A DNA stretch of 64,000 bases from Eucommia ulmoides (Eukaryota; Streptophyta; Magnoliopsida; Garryales; Eucommiaceae): positions 25,848,243 to 25,912,242 of the forward strand of contig CM028333.1 of NCBI GenBank assembly GCA_016647705.1, in the 5' to 3' direction. This document shows positions 1 to 11,961 of this stretch, in pieces; position 1 is the stretch's first letter, and the number at the start of each line of letters is the position of its first letter. The position numbers were made by a program, and so were the translations under genes. A model generated the notes under the pieces. The model did no database searches, was not told where the DNA came from, and saw only the letters and a list, made by a program, of their open reading frames with translations.

Positions 1-1632
1 TGAATTATTTTATCGCCACAATACCGCAAGTTTACGGGTTGAGTTTTAATAGTATAGGAAGTGTAAGGTTGTCGTATCCACAGGGATTGATTTAGATCAT
101 CGTTAAGTACCACGATTATCGTAACTCAACTTTATCTACGTGTTCCATTTTGGGTTTTTTTTTTTATATAAAATAAATAAAACAAATATAAATACAAAAA
201 TAAAATAAAATATGAATTTTCTATGCACAAATGTTTTAGGGGCTTGATTTCATCTCGTTATTCCCATGTTATCTTATTAAGTAATTATTAGTTAATTCCA
301 TTCATTCAATAATTAAGGTCCCTGTGCTATTGCTCTCTCACTACCTCTCCCGAGCGTCAAGTGAGAGAATATGTAATCACTTCAATACTGATATTCCTTT
401 CTTGTATTTAGGAGAAAACATTTGTTAAACCCGACCTTATAGATTATGCAAGCTCTAAATATCTTCCAATCTATTAAAGCTTACGTTGTGTTTAACCTAA
501 GTCCGAACCCGAGATTACATCTCCCGGGTGTCAAATCCCAAGTTCTCAATTCAACCAAAACATCATGTGGGAGCATATTTTGGAAGCATTAAAGAGGCAA
601 ACATAATTTAATGGAAAACCCAGTTGGTAAATCTAGAACTTGATCACCTCTTGATTTCACAACATCCAAAATACCCAACTAGATTACTTAGGTGTTGTTT
701 TCTTCCCGAACTCACAACAACCTAAGTTATGCACTCCCAATTCCAATTACAAATTCAACCTCTCCTGAGTATATAATTCACAACCTAAAATCGTCTAACC
801 CATTGGCCACATGAATCGAACATATTAAGCCTAGGGGATGCATAAAATGGAATTAAATCTAACAATTAACAAAATAATTTAAACATGGTTCAAACGAGAA
901 CTACATCAAGTCCTAGATCTAGATATTAGCTCAACATAGACAAATCCATAACTAATATTGTAAATAATTTCATAAATGAAAACATGTGTTCAAAACAATA
1001 TCCCAAATACAAAATTTAAACAATATTAGGGAGAAGATGAGCAATTAAATCTATTTTGTAGAGAAGTTTTGCTCCAGATCTTCAATTTCATGCCTTTTGC
1101 TTCCTCCCTTGTTGTTCTCGCTTCGATCTCTCTCTTCCTCTTCGTTTTTCTCTCTCTCCTACTATGCTAAATGAGCCCTAAATGCCTATTTAATGATTTA
1201 GATCTGACCGTCGGTGCTACAGCGAGCGTTTTAGCACACTGTAGTGCACTAAGGGTAGAAATACTGATACAAGCGCGCTGCAACACATTTAAATTTGCGC
1301 TGCAACGCGCATTGGATAGCGCCTATACTTGGTTCATACTTGGGCCATATCTTTCTCGTCCGAACTCTGATTGAGGTGATTCAAAAGGATATAGAAATAT
1401 AGGACATAGATCTACAACTTTCATATTTTGAGGTGTTCCAAATACAGATTGCTGAGTGGCCAAAATCATTCTTGAAGTTACTGCACCTGTACTCGTTTTA
1501 CACACTTTCTCCTATTTATTTATATACCTACAAAACAATACAAAAACACATCAAACTAACAAAAATGCTTGAAAATACACAAATATTTTAACCTAAAAGT
1601 ACTTGATTTGTTGGTAAATAAACCACTCATCA
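1..1632 (-). mobile_element. R1, solo-LTR-like insert (Gypsy-type)
   Basis: Read on the minus strand this block begins TGATGAGTGG at 1632 and ends TTCA at position 1, the TG...CA form of an LTR. A second copy in the opposite orientation lies at about 8910-10500 (R2). Shared stretches include the one around GTGGATACGACA and the one around ATTCCCATG/CATGGGAATAACG. No gag, pol or primer site is next to it, so it looks like a solo LTR. It interrupts the 5' LTR of Copia element A, whose sequence resumes at 1633. The left target site lies outside the window, so the insertion cannot be proven. Assignment to the Athila/Tat group rests on remembered LTR-end patterns and is inference. Confidence 0.6.
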
Positions 1633-2157
1633 TTATTCTTTTTCCTTGAAAAAGAATTTGGTTTTGATTCATTTTGTAATTGAATTATTTTTTTGAGTGA
1701 TTTGTAGAGGTTCACCTTCTCTATGAAAAGGATAAGTGAGAGAGAATTAGGTTTGTCTTTAGCCTGGTAAAAATATAGGGTTCATTCTTAGCCCATGAAA
1801 AGGGTAAATTGTAAATGTTGATTTTGTGCCTCTACAAGAATCGTGAATTGTAAGGGTTTGATTCCGACCTGATAAAGAAATTAAGGGGTTTAGTGGATTT
1901 TGAATCTCCATGGAGCTTGATGGATTGGATGTAGGCATGATTAGATCGAACGAACCAGGATAAATTCTTGTGTGCTGCATTGATTTATTTTCTATCTTGT
2001 GTTTGGGTGTGCACTTAGTATTAAACATATATCCAATGCGTATAAAATAATAATTGATTTTGGAAAATTAATTATTTTTGTTTAAGTGTTTAATTCTTAA
2101 ATTGTTTTTTAAATTACTCAATTCACTCCCCCTTTTGGGTAACTTCTTTGGGCAACA
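1633..2157 (+). repeat. Element A 5' LTR, 3' remnant
   Basis: It matches the last ~550 bp of A's 3' LTR (about 16790-17340), including the ATCTCCATGGAGCT block, the GTGCACTTAGTATTAAACA block and the GGGCAACA end. The upstream part is cut off by R1. Confidence 0.85.
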
Positions 2158-2159
2158 AT

Positions 2160-2171
2160 TGGTACTAGAGC
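2160..2171 (+). other. Element A primer-binding site
   Basis: TGGTACTAGAGC lies 2 bp after the LTR end. It is one transposition away from TGGTATCAGAGC, the complement of the 3' end of plant initiator tRNA-Met, the usual Copia primer. Confidence 0.85.
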
Positions 2172-2216
2172 TGATTTAGCTCGTTACACTTAAAATCCTA
2201 GCTAAGAAAGATCATA

Positions 2217-3063
2217 TGGCGTACTACATGGGCTCTATAGGTAAGGGTCAATCTATGCACCGACCACCTCGGTTTACAAGTAGTAATTATGCATTTTGAA
2301 AGAATAGGATGATTGCATTTAATCAAGCCACTAACTATGAGGCATGGTTAGTTATTGAAGACGATCCATACATTCCCAAAAATAATGAAGTAATTTAGAA
2401 AAAGAAACAACTGAGTTCCTTTGATAACAGAAACTGTCTATTAATTCTCCAGTTATTAACATTCTACTTTCTTCCTTAAATGCAAATGAGTACAGTAGAG
2501 TTTTAGGTTGTAGATCTACAAAAGAAATGTGGAATACATTGAAAACCACATATAAGAGAACTGATCAAGTGAAACAATCCAAAATCAATACTTTCACTCA
2601 TCAATTCGAAGTGTTCAAAATGGGTGATACAGAAAAAATCTCCTAAATATATATATGAGATTCACCACCATATGCAACAATCTTGATGAGATTGAAAAGT
2701 CATATTCCATGGAGAAAAAAGTATGAAAGATTTTGATATCATTGACCAAAAACTGGGAATCAAAAGTGATTGCAATCAAGGAAGCCACAAATCTTACCAA
2801 ATGTACTATAGATGAACTCATTGGTAGTTTAATAACCCATGAGACGGTTATGCAATAATATGAGGATGGGTCAAAAAGAAAATTAAAAAGGAAAGAGAGA
2901 TCTATGAAAGAAACATGGGACGATACAGATTCTAATGATTCCAAAGTATCGAGCAATGATGAGAAAACTCTAATGCTCGCCCTAATTGCCAATGAGGTTG
3001 AGGTAACTGAATGTTCTAGTTTTTGTCCTTTGGATTTTGATGAGTTATTTTATATTTATCAAT
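2217..3063 (+). pseudogene. Element A gag remnant
   Basis: Translation from the ATG at 2217 gives a Copia gag N-terminus (MHRPPRFTSSNYAF) followed by a stop where the family has a Trp. KNRMIAF and a YEAWLVIEDDP segment then follow. Further fragments of the UBN2-type gag domain continue to about 2880 in more than one frame, and a Lys/Glu/Asp-rich tail reaches 3063. Gag would form the particle that packages element RNA. There are several in-frame stops and frameshifts. The corresponding zinc knuckle seen in element B is not recognisable here. Confidence 0.8.
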
Positions 3064-3560
3064 AGCTATTGCATAATTATAAGAATCAATGTTTTTAAAT
3101 TAATGCTCTACAAAGTATAGTGATCACATTAAACAAACGTATTGAAAATTTCGAGGCCGAGAACACCAATTTTAAAAAATGGATTTCAAAAAATATTGCA
3201 TGTGTTTTAGAAAAGAAAAACAGTGAATTAAAATCAAAGTTACAGATTTAGATTATATTGTTCTCAAGTTTACAAATGATGAGAATAATTTAAAAATCCA
3301 TTTGGAAACTTCTAGAGGTGTTTTTGACAAAACTGGTCTTGATTTTCAGAAAAATGTCAAACAAAAGAAATTTCAAAAATTCTTTTATGAAACTAAGAAA
3401 GTTGTGAAATGTTTTGTTAGTAACATTGTGGGGGTATACCATTAGCAAATATTTTTTGAAAAGATCTAAATGTAAGCAAGTATGAGTTCCTAAAATAACA
3501 AAGGAGGATCCAACTAGAAAAATTGGACCCACGTAGAATGAGTACTATTTTGGAACTTTT
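3064..3560 (+). pseudogene. Element A gag C-terminal coiled-coil remnant
   Basis: Fragments read as a Leu/Lys/Glu/Asn-rich helix (about 3100-3250), then a segment near GVFDKTGLDFQ and KKFQKFFYETKK. The same order occurs in element B at 54100-54486, before its second, degenerate zinc knuckle. This arrangement is characteristic of the Sirevirus gag. Here the knuckle cysteines are mostly lost and the frame is broken. Confidence 0.6.
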
Positions 3561-3599
3561 TGAGGTATTTTTTGTAAGTTATCAAATAAACATCTATGA

Positions 3600-3850
3600 G
3601 AAATGACAAATCGTTCCTAGGAAAAAGTTGTTCTTAGCACATGACGAGAGATAAATACTGAAATTACGTCTTTTGACACCTAAAGATGAAAGTTATGTGA
3701 GTTATGAAGAATATGCCAAAGAACGCAACAAAAGGGTATTGTGGAGAAGAAAAACAGAACGCCTCAAGAAATGGCCAAAATGATGCTGAATAAGAACCAT
3801 CTACCTAAATACTTCTGGATTGAAGTCGTATACTAACTAAGAAAAAGTAG
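3600..3850 (+). pseudogene. Element A protease/integrase, mostly deleted
   Basis: Traces of the protease SCSRHM-like region near 3630-3650 run almost directly into the integrase C-terminal catalytic segment (EKKNRTPQEMAKMML, then LPKYFWIEV near 3800). In element B these two points are separated by about 850 bp, but here by about 100 bp. Most of the protease, the HHCC domain and the first two integrase catalytic residues are therefore missing. A second deletion follows the YFW motif. The element cannot make a working integrase. Confidence 0.75.
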
Positions 3851-4069
3851 TCAAAAGATGAAGAGACGACTTTACTATGTGCTATAAAGACAATGCTGGG
3901 ACATTCTGTAAAAGAAATTATTGGTAATTTCAAAAAATGTGTAAGTACAAGATCCTCTCTTAGGGATATAATTTATCTTGTTTTTCTATCTCAAATTGAG
4001 CCTAAGAATATTAATGGGATGTTAATTGATGAGTCATAGATCTCCGCGATACAAGAAGATTTAGTTTAA

Positions 4070-5555
4070 TTTGAGCGTAAGAAGGTGCGGTCTCTAGTTT
4101 CTAGACTTGATTTCCATCCTGTAATTGGTATTAAATAGGTTTATCTTAATAAAAATTATGAAACGGGCATGGTGATTAGAAATAAAGCAAGATTGGTAGC
4201 ATAGGTCTATAATCAAGAAAAGGAAATTGATTATGATGAGACATATACACCTATGGCTAGACTAGAAACTATTAGAATGTTACTCGCATTTGCACATTCA
4301 AGTAATTTTAAACTATATAAAAGGGATGTAAAGATTGCATTCTTGAATGGTTTTCTATCAAAAGAAATTTATGTCGAACAACCATTAGGGTTTGAGAGTG
4401 ATAAACTTCTCAATTATGTGTTTAAACTTCAGAAGGCTTTGTATGACCTCAAACGATCTCCGCGAGCTTGGTATGAGAGTCTTAGCCGATATTTGATTGA
4501 AAATAGTTTTGACGGGGTCTTAGTGACATTACACTATTTATCAAGTAGAATGAGTCTGATATCCTATTAGTACAGATATATGTTGATGATATTATATTTA
4601 GATCTACTCATGAGGATTTTTGTCAAGAGTTTGTCAAGATTAGGCAGGTTGAGAATGAAATGCAAGTTGAGTTTGAGATAAGTATGATGGGAGAGTTAAC
4701 CTTCTTTCTTGGGTTGAAAATTAAGCAAACTAAGGAAGTGATTTTCATTAATCAAGCCAAGTACACAAAAGATTTATTGAAAAAGTGGCTTGGTTGGCTC
4801 TAAAAAGTACAAAACTCCCATGGTAACAACTAAAAAAATAAAAAAGAACGATACGGGCAAAAACGTCAATGAGAAAATATATCGAGGTATGATTGGTAGC
4901 TTGTTGTATCTTAGTACTTGTAGACCTGATATAATGTTTAGTGTATGCTTGTGTGCTAGATTTCAGTCTTGTCCTAAAGAATCGCATCTAATTGCGGTTA
5001 AGCGAATCTTCCGATATTTGAAAAGGACAAGTGACCTAAGATTATGATATCCTAGGGGGAGTGATTTTAAGTTAACTGGTTACTCTGACATTGATTTTAT
5101 CGGATGCAAAGTCGAGCATAAAAGCATAAGCGGATCATATCACTTTTTAGGACATGTTTTAGTTTCTTGGTCTAGCAAAAAACAGAACTCGATTGCCTTA
5201 TCTACGGTTGGGGTAAAGTATATGGCAGTTGGTAGTTGTTGCGCTCAAATTTTATATATTAAGCAACAATTATATGATTTTGAAATATGTATGGAAGATG
5301 TATCTATTTATTGTGATAATAAAAGTACTATATACCAAAATAAGAATCCGACACAGCACTCACAAACTAATAACATAGACATTAGACATCATTTTATTTG
5401 TGATCGCATTTAGAAAAGAGATGCAACTATTGAATATGTCGATACCTCCGATCAGCTTGCCGATATTTTTACCAAATCCCTAGCTGAAGATCAATTAGTG
5501 AAAATTATTCGAGGTTTAAGTATGACTAAGCATAACGATATATGCCTAGAGTAAT
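4070..5555 (+). pseudogene. Element A reverse transcriptase and RNase H
   Basis: A Copia RT/RNase H in pieces. The palm begins near 4250 with ARLETIRMLLAFAH and includes KIAFLNGFL. The YVDD catalytic box is intact near 4580, followed by FFLGLKIKQ. The connection (RPDIMFSVCLCARFQ near 4925) and RNase H (SWSSKKQNSIALST near 5170, YCDNKS near 5310, LADIFTK near 5455) follow. The longest open pieces are 4253-4570, 4790-5047 and 5222-5413. Stops at about 4570, 5046 and 5412 and at least one frameshift separate them. The asparagine and histidine run before the end matches the family ending. Its product would copy element RNA into cDNA. Confidence 0.9.
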
Positions 5556-5584
5556 GTTTTCGGTTCTCCGCCTCCATTTTTTGA

Positions 5585-5847
5585 GATGATAAAGGAGGAG
5601 AAGTTGATGTTTAACGAGTAGTTGATGTTTAGGATTTGATCGCCTAAGCATTGCATTGATTAAAGGGAGAAGTTATTAAGTTTTTGAACTTATGTTGGGC
5701 TTATATTGAATATCTTTATTATTGTTATGTTTTTGTGATTATTCATAAATGAGTTTAAATACCCATCCTCAAATTTAGGAGGGTGTGGTTACATTATATT
5801 TTGAAGAAAATATCAAAATTAATTGTCATCATCAAGAAAGGAAAGAT
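5585..5847 (+). other. Element A 3' untranslated region with two purine tracts
   Basis: A first tract (AAAGGAGGAGAAG, about 5591) lies roughly 250 bp before the LTR. A second (AAGAAAGGAAAGAT, 5834-5847) directly abuts the LTR start TGTTAAACCC and is the expected plus-strand primer. Elements B and C show the same double arrangement. Confidence 0.7.
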
Positions 5848-6907
5848 TGTTAAACCCAAGGTTTTGATGAACAATTAAGTATTGATATTTTTAGTAAACT
5901 AATGGTTTTATCAAGTATTTTAGATTTAGAGTTCCATGCATTTGATTAAATAAAAGATTTGATGAATAATACATAAAGGGTGCAAGATGGACATAACGAA
6001 GATATGAAGAGTTTTGAAGATGTTGAAGAAAAATAGGTGAAACCCACTCTTTACATATATACTCTTAATGTAATCCGAATTAGGATCACACATGACGCTT
6101 AAAATGAGTTAATTCTATATGTATTATGATTAGAAGTGATAAGTTTAAGATCCTAAAATAAGATATTGTATGTGATCCTTATGTGAAATGATTTTGATAA
6201 TTGACCTAATTAAAAAATATGTTTTAAAGTATAAAAAGTTGTGTTTTCGGGTCAATTCAGTCAACCGACGAAAGCAATCAGTCAACTGATTAAAACAATG
6301 AATTTTAGATTTAAAATGAAGTGCTACTGATCCAATCGCTCAACCGAATAAAGAAGATCGATCAACCATTGAAACACTAGCAGAAATGGGTAAGGACGTG
6401 AACACACTGATCCAACCGGTCAACCGAATAAAGAGGCCGGTCAACCGTTTGAGTCAGTGGATGAAATGATGGAAATTGGGAACACACTGATCCAATCGGT
6501 CAACCGACTGGGCAGGGCTGCTCAACCGACTGGAGCTATGTCAACGGCTAATTTGGAAGCCTAGACAGACGGTAAACCGAATGGGGCAAGTCAGACAACC
6601 GACTACTTCAGTTATAGATTCGGTTGATTTGGTGTTTTTGAAAAAAACTATCCGTTTTTTATGATTCCAAGAGAGGGATTTCGGGGATTTGAATATATTT
6701 CAAGTTTAAATAACCTATTTAGTAATCCCTATTGATATAGTCGATATATTTTGAGATTCTATTAATTTAAATGATCTAATACTTCCTAGTTCTATTGTTC
6801 TAAATTGAGAATAGTTTTATGGACTTAAATAAGAGATTTAAAAGATATTTTTAAATGGAATATACTTGGAACAAAAGATATTGATATATACAGTCTTAGA
6901 GTGCTAG
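5848..6907 (+). repeat. Element A 3' LTR, first part
   Basis: It starts TGTTAAACCCAAGG after the purine tract. At 6255-6620 it carries about ten copies of a short motif of the type GTCAACCG or CAACCGACT, with the spacing A/T-rich. The LTR is interrupted at 6907 by element C and resumes at 16131. Confidence 0.85.
6255..6620 (+). repeat. Cluster of GTCAACCG-type motifs in LTR A
   Basis: Repeated words such as CAGTCAACCGACGAAAGC, CCGGTCAACCGAATAAAGA and CGGTCAACCGACTGG recur about every 20-50 bp, some forming half-palindromes (CCGGTCAACCG). Equivalent positions in LTRs B, D and E carry GTCGACC-type words. Confidence 0.8.
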
Positions 6908-7117
6908 TGTTGCTATATGTGTTTTGATGATGTCAATATATGTATTTTGATGATGTCAAAATATGTGTTGTGATGATATCAATATTAGTGATATGATGAT
7001 GTCACATTAATAATATTAGACACAAGTTATATGTTCCAATGTGTTTTGATTGAATCATACCTTGATCATACTAACCAATGTGATATCTTAAGTGCAGGTG
7101 TTAAGATTGAATTATTC

Positions 7118-7612
7118 ATTATGTGTGATAACCACTACAAAATTTTAAGTGTGAAAATACAGGTATAATCTCGATATCAAGAGTACAAGACTTAGGTAAG
7201 ATTAAGTTTGTAAGGTTAAATCTATAAGATGTTACTCTTAAAGAGATTATATACTTTAACTCATTAGAATGCACCTACACACTAATTCATACATTCATGA
7301 TATTATGATTTAAACATATTCATTTTTTTTATTATATCATGATACATGTGATTGGATTGTGTGTGCTAACCACAACAAAATTTTAAGTGTGAAATACAGG
7401 TATAATCTTGATATCAAGTGTACAAGACTTAGGTAAGATTAAATTTATAAGGTTAAGTCTATAGGATGTTACTCTTGAAGAGATTTTATATTTTGACTCA
7501 TTAGGATGCACCCATACACCAATGCATACATTCATGATATTTTGATTTGAACATATTTATTTTTTAAATATATCATAATGCATGTGATTGAATTGTCCAA
7601 CATATGATTATT
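7118..7612 (+). repeat. Tandem duplication of about 247 bp in LTR C
   Basis: The block from the CTACAAAATTTTAAGTGTG stretch (about 7132) through TATCATGATACATGTGATTG repeats at about 7375-7595 with scattered changes (AACCACTACAAAA versus AACCACAACAAAA; CACCTACACACTAATTCATA versus CACCCATACACCAATGCATA). The 3' LTR has this block only once, so the duplication arose after insertion, or one copy was lost with the deletion in the 3' LTR. Confidence 0.85.
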
Positions 7613-8342
7613 TGTCAAATTCATATCTTGACCACAATATGCTTAATATAAGAAAACTTATTTTCAATGTGATCATAAGGAACATACATAGCTTGATCTA
7701 ACATACTCAATATTCTTATTATATAATGATAACATGATATACTTGATCTAATATGCTCAAATTATGTTTATATCATGATATGATGTGTTCAGGACACACC
7801 TTACATGCATTACATATTCAAAATACTCAATATATACTTACAATGACCATATGATCAATATATGCTTACATTTGTGATATCTCGATCCTAACATGACCAA
7901 TATGCTTATATATCACAATACGTGTCATCGGTTTGATCATATCGTGCTTATGTGGATAATTCACGTCTTGATCACAAACAAACTTAAATTGCTTAAACTT
8001 GATTTTTATGTAATCATAAGGAACATTGCATAATTTCAATATGAAAACCCTTGATATAATATTTTGAATATGTCCATATTATTATGATATCATGACCCAT
8101 GTAATAAGATGTTCATACCTTACTCAATTGAAAATTTCACATCTGGATCACAATTATGCAAAAATTGAGAAAATGAGTTTTCAATATAATCACAAGGTAC
8201 ATTGTGTTTTTCAATCATTAAAACACTTCAAATATCATTGCTACATGTTTTAAAAGTGTTTAGGATAATAAACAATCATGAACCGAGACCAAAATCTCAA
8301 AATAGACGAAAATGACACTTTCGCTAAAATTACAGCACAAGT

Positions 8343-8382
8343 AGTCGACTACATTCGGAACATGTAGTCGACTACTTCTACG
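8343..8382 (+). repeat. Twin GTAGTCGACTAC palindromes
   Basis: AGTAGTCGACTAC occurs twice, about 27 bp apart, each a perfect 12-bp palindrome. They lie in the U3-like part of LTR C. The 3' LTR of C has lost this section. Confidence 0.85.
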
Positions 8383-8664
8383 CAGAATGTTTTCTCTCTA
8401 TTACTCTGTTTTCAAGTTGACGTTTTGACCATATTAACTTGATCTAAGTGACATATGAACATTCTTATATATTATTAATGATATTTAACATCATAAATAT
8501 CAATTAATTTGATCAAATCAACCTTGAATTGAAGAAACTTGATCAAAAAATTTTGAAACATTCAAGAACATATTTTTGTCATGAACTCAAAATTAGTTTT
8601 ATATTTCGAATCTTGTTCAAAATGTTGAATTCATGTTTTGATATGTTTATATGATGTGTCTACA

Positions 8665-8666
<2 letters not shown>

Positions 8667-8696
<30 letters not shown>
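8667..8696. repeat. (AT)n microsatellite
   Basis: Thirty bases of alternating AT inside LTR C. Confidence 0.95.
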
Positions 8697-8698
<2 letters not shown>

Positions 8699-8909
8699 TT
8701 GATTGGTATACATGACATCATATGAACGTTTAGTTGATATTTTAGTTGAATAACATTGAAACTTTTGTTTTGTGCATGAAAAATGTATTTAAGTGTTGGA
8801 TCTTCTTGGAATCATTCTAAATACTCAAATGGATTGTATTCATGTATAAAAAAATACATTATACATCATGTATTTGAATGCCAATTTCATAATCATGTAT
8901 GTATACAAG

Positions 8910-10500
8910 TATGAGGTATGTATTTGTCAAGATTACTAAGTGGGGCTGCAGCGCGGAAGGAAATTGTAAAATCAATAGAAACCCAATAGAACGTTAGGGC
9001 TGTAGCACGAAAACGTGGACTGCAGCATGAAAATGAGTAACAAAAATGAGTAAATCCCAACACAATGTTGGGGCTGCAGCGCCAATAAAATGGCACTGCA
9101 GTGCAGTCAACTAGAGACAAAAAAGTGGCCAAAAATTCTAACGCAGAGCCAAAGAAATGGCATTGCAGTGCAAGTTCCATTGGCACTACAGCGTTGCTCG
9201 ATGAACTTCAAGGCCATTTTTTACCATGATGGAGTTTGATTTTGAAAAAACTCAAAATATTAAAGTTGTATATATTTGTCTTAGTTTTTCAAATCATTTT
9301 GAATTACCTAAATCAAAGTTCAGGCAAAAATGCGAAAATGTGCGTTGCAGCACTAACTCTCAGATCTGAGACATCTTAAGGGAATTTTGGCTCATTTTTA
9401 AGAGGATGGGGAAGAGGAATTGAAGAGAAACGAGAACAGGACAGAGAGAAAGAGCAGAGATCAAAAAATTGGAGCAAAACTTCTGTACGAATCAGATTTG
9501 GATTTCTTTTCTCCTCCCTAATCTTTCTTGAATTTGTATTTGTTATTTTACTTTTATGAATTTCTTGAAAGTATTAGTTATGAATTTATTTATGTTAAGT
9601 AATTTATTTAATTTAGGGCTTGATGTAATCTTATTTGAATCATGTTTTGAATATTTTGATAATTGGTAGTTTTAATTCTATTTTATGATTCTCCATGTTT
9701 AATGCGTTTGATTCATGTGGCCAGTGAGTTAAATGATTTTAGGTTGTGAATTTTATACTCGAGAGAGATTGAGTTCGTGATTGGAATTGAGAGTGCATAA
9801 TTTAAGTTGTTTTGTGTCCGGGATGAAATCAACACCTAGGTATTCGAGTTAAAAATTTAGGATCTTGATCAAATTCTAGATTTATCGACTAGAATCTCTA
9901 TTCAATTGTGTTTGCCTTATTAATGCTTTCAATTTATGCTTCTATATGATTTCTTGGTTGATTTGAGAACTTGGGATTTGACACTCGGTAGAGGTAATTT
10001 CGGGTTCGAACTTGGGTTAAGCACAACGTAAATTTTAATAGATTAGAAAATTATTAAAACTTGGGTAATCTATAAGGTCAGGGTATAACGAATGTTCTCA
10101 CCTAAATATTGAATAGGGATATCAAATATTGAAGTGTTTGTATATTCTCTCACTTGACACTCGAGAGAAGTAGTGAGGGAGCACGAGTAACCTTGATTAT
10201 TGAATAAATGAATTGACTAATAATTTCTTAATAGGATGACATGGGAATAACGAGATGAAATCAAGCCCCTAGAACAATTGTGCATAGGAAATTCATATTT
10301 TATTTTGCTTTTGTATTTTTTTTAGTTATATTATTTTTACAAACCCTAAATTTGGATGCCTAAATAAAGTTAGGTTACGATAATCGTGGTAGTTAGCAAC
10401 TATCTAAACCAATCTCTGTGGATACGACACTCTACTCACAATTATACTATTAAAACTTGACTCGTACACTTACGGTGTAAAGCAAAATAAATCGCTACCA
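8910..10500 (+). mobile_element. R2, second solo-LTR-like copy
   Basis: A plus-strand relative of R1, of nearly equal length (about 1.59 versus 1.63 kb). It begins near TATGAGGTATG, which I align with TGATGAGTGG of R1, and ends ATCGCTACCA. The two agree best from about 9400 onward, including AGAGATCAAAAAATTGGAGC-type text, CATGGGAATAACGAGATG and CTCTGTGGATACGACACT. The 8940-9190 part is rich in the word CTGCAGCGC. No matching 5-bp target duplication is visible (ACAAG left, ATTGT right), so the ends are approximate. Confidence 0.6.
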
Positions 10501-11020
10501 ATTGTACTTTATAGAGACATCCAAGCAAGGAAGATTCTCAATATTACTTCACCAAATATCAACTTGTGAAGAAGTTAAAGAAAACCAAAGGAGGCGCCTT
10601 TGGTGGTGACAGACCGATCTTGTCGGAAAGAATATCACATGGAAAGATTGCTCTTCACCTATAAGAAGATTAAAAGGTTATAAACAGTTTGATCTTCACC
10701 TATAAGAAGATTATAAAAGGTTTAATCTTCACCCGTAAAAAGATTAAGAATTAGTGAACTAGAACTCTCCGTCAGGAGCGCGGAGGAATAAAGTAGGCAA
10801 AATATTTTACCGAACTACTATAAATCTCTTGTGTCTTGTGGTTTCATTTTCTCTATCCTTTACTCTTTGCTTTGATTATTTTGATTTGATTAATTATTCC
10901 GCTGCACACACAATCATAAAAACTAACAAGTTTCATTTGAGATTTTAGTAAAAAGATTTTACAAAAAGTTTTTATAGATCCAATTCACCCTCTTCTTGGA
11001 TCAACCTCTAGGCCAACAAT

Positions 11021-11032
11021 TGGTATCAGAGC
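11021..11032 (+). other. Element C primer-binding site
   Basis: TGGTATCAGAGC, a perfect match to the plant initiator tRNA-Met complement, starts 2 bp after the LTR end at 11018. Confidence 0.95.
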
Positions 11033-11114
11033 TCGGTCTACGGGATCGAGCTTAACCGCTTCGTAGAAAAGATCAAAAACCTTTCTTACCCTGTTGTGCA
11101 CAAGAAATAGATAC

Positions 11115-11960
11115 AATGGGCAACTACAACCGGAATGTATCAAAGGTGGAAAATGAACCAAATGACTTTGGTTCGGAGTTATAATTTTTTACATCTTCTA
11201 TACTCATTGAGAATTCTAATTTTGAAAGATCTATAATCAATTATATAAAAAATGATAGAGGTTGTAGTACTAGTGGTAGAGATGATAATGTTTATTATGA
11301 TGATGAACCAACACATGTTACAATTGAAAAATTATTACTTCTTATTCAATATTTTGGTAAAAAAAAAAAAATGAAAAGAAAAATAAATTCATTTGAAAAT
11401 AAATAAAATAATTTCAAAAATTCAATATTATATATTTTGGAAAGTTATTTGAAACAAAAAAGTTTTGTGACGTTGTCTTGGAAATAAACAACTTAATTGA
11501 TAAAGTTAAATATTTTGATAATGAAAATAATTTTTTGGAAAATGATATAAATAACCTAAAGGATAATATTGCAAGTTTTAGAAATCTTGAAAATTGATTA
11601 AATGAAGATATTAAAAAGTCTAAACTTGAAAAAGAAAATCTTTCATAAAAAATTCGATTTCTCGAAAATGAGTATAAATCTTTGAAAAATGATTTTGAAA
11701 ATGTTACTATAAAGAAATCTTTTTTGGAAATAAATTTTGAAGATTTGAAGAAAGATCTCAAGAAATGAAAATCAAAACTTAAATCGATTGTTGAAAAATA
11801 TAAATATTTTGATTCTAAGATAATTATAGATTGAAATAAATGTTGTGCATCATTTTCTAATCATTCTCATCATATTATCAATGATAGAATAGTATTTTCA
11901 AAAAAATCAAGAATTATCTATATCACATGCTAATCTTCATATTAGAAGAAATAAGGATCA
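11115..11960 (+). pseudogene. Element C gag N-terminal and coiled-coil region
   Basis: An ATG at 11115 opens a short frame that stops near 11183. From about 11405 to 11830 the plus strand is dense in Asn, Lys, Glu, Leu and Asp codons with a heptad-like pattern (for example ENDINNLKDNIASFRN and LEKENLS). That suggests a long coiled coil, interrupted by stops. Sirevirus gag proteins carry coiled coils ahead of the zinc knuckle, so this is probably gag. The particle-forming UBN2 domain seen in A and B is not recognisable. Confidence 0.55.
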
Positions 11961-11961
11961 T

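Larger units (their letters stand above)
6908..11018 (+). repeat. Element C 5' LTR, interrupted by R2
   Basis: 4.1 kb, of which about 1.6 kb is insert R2; the rest, about 2.5 kb, is in the range of the other LTRs here. It contains a 247-bp tandem duplication, two GTAGTCGACTAC palindromes and, near the end, a short repeat of the type ATCTTCACCTATAAGAAGAT (10655-10735). Confidence 0.85.

Noticed and set aside
2615-2992. 125-codon minus-strand frame
   Set aside because: Antisense of the element A gag remnant, which has recognisable gag motifs on the plus strand.
11414-11761. 115-codon minus-strand frame
   Set aside because: Antisense of the coiled-coil-like gag region of element C; Phe/Ser/Leu bias mirrors the Lys/Asn/Glu codons opposite.
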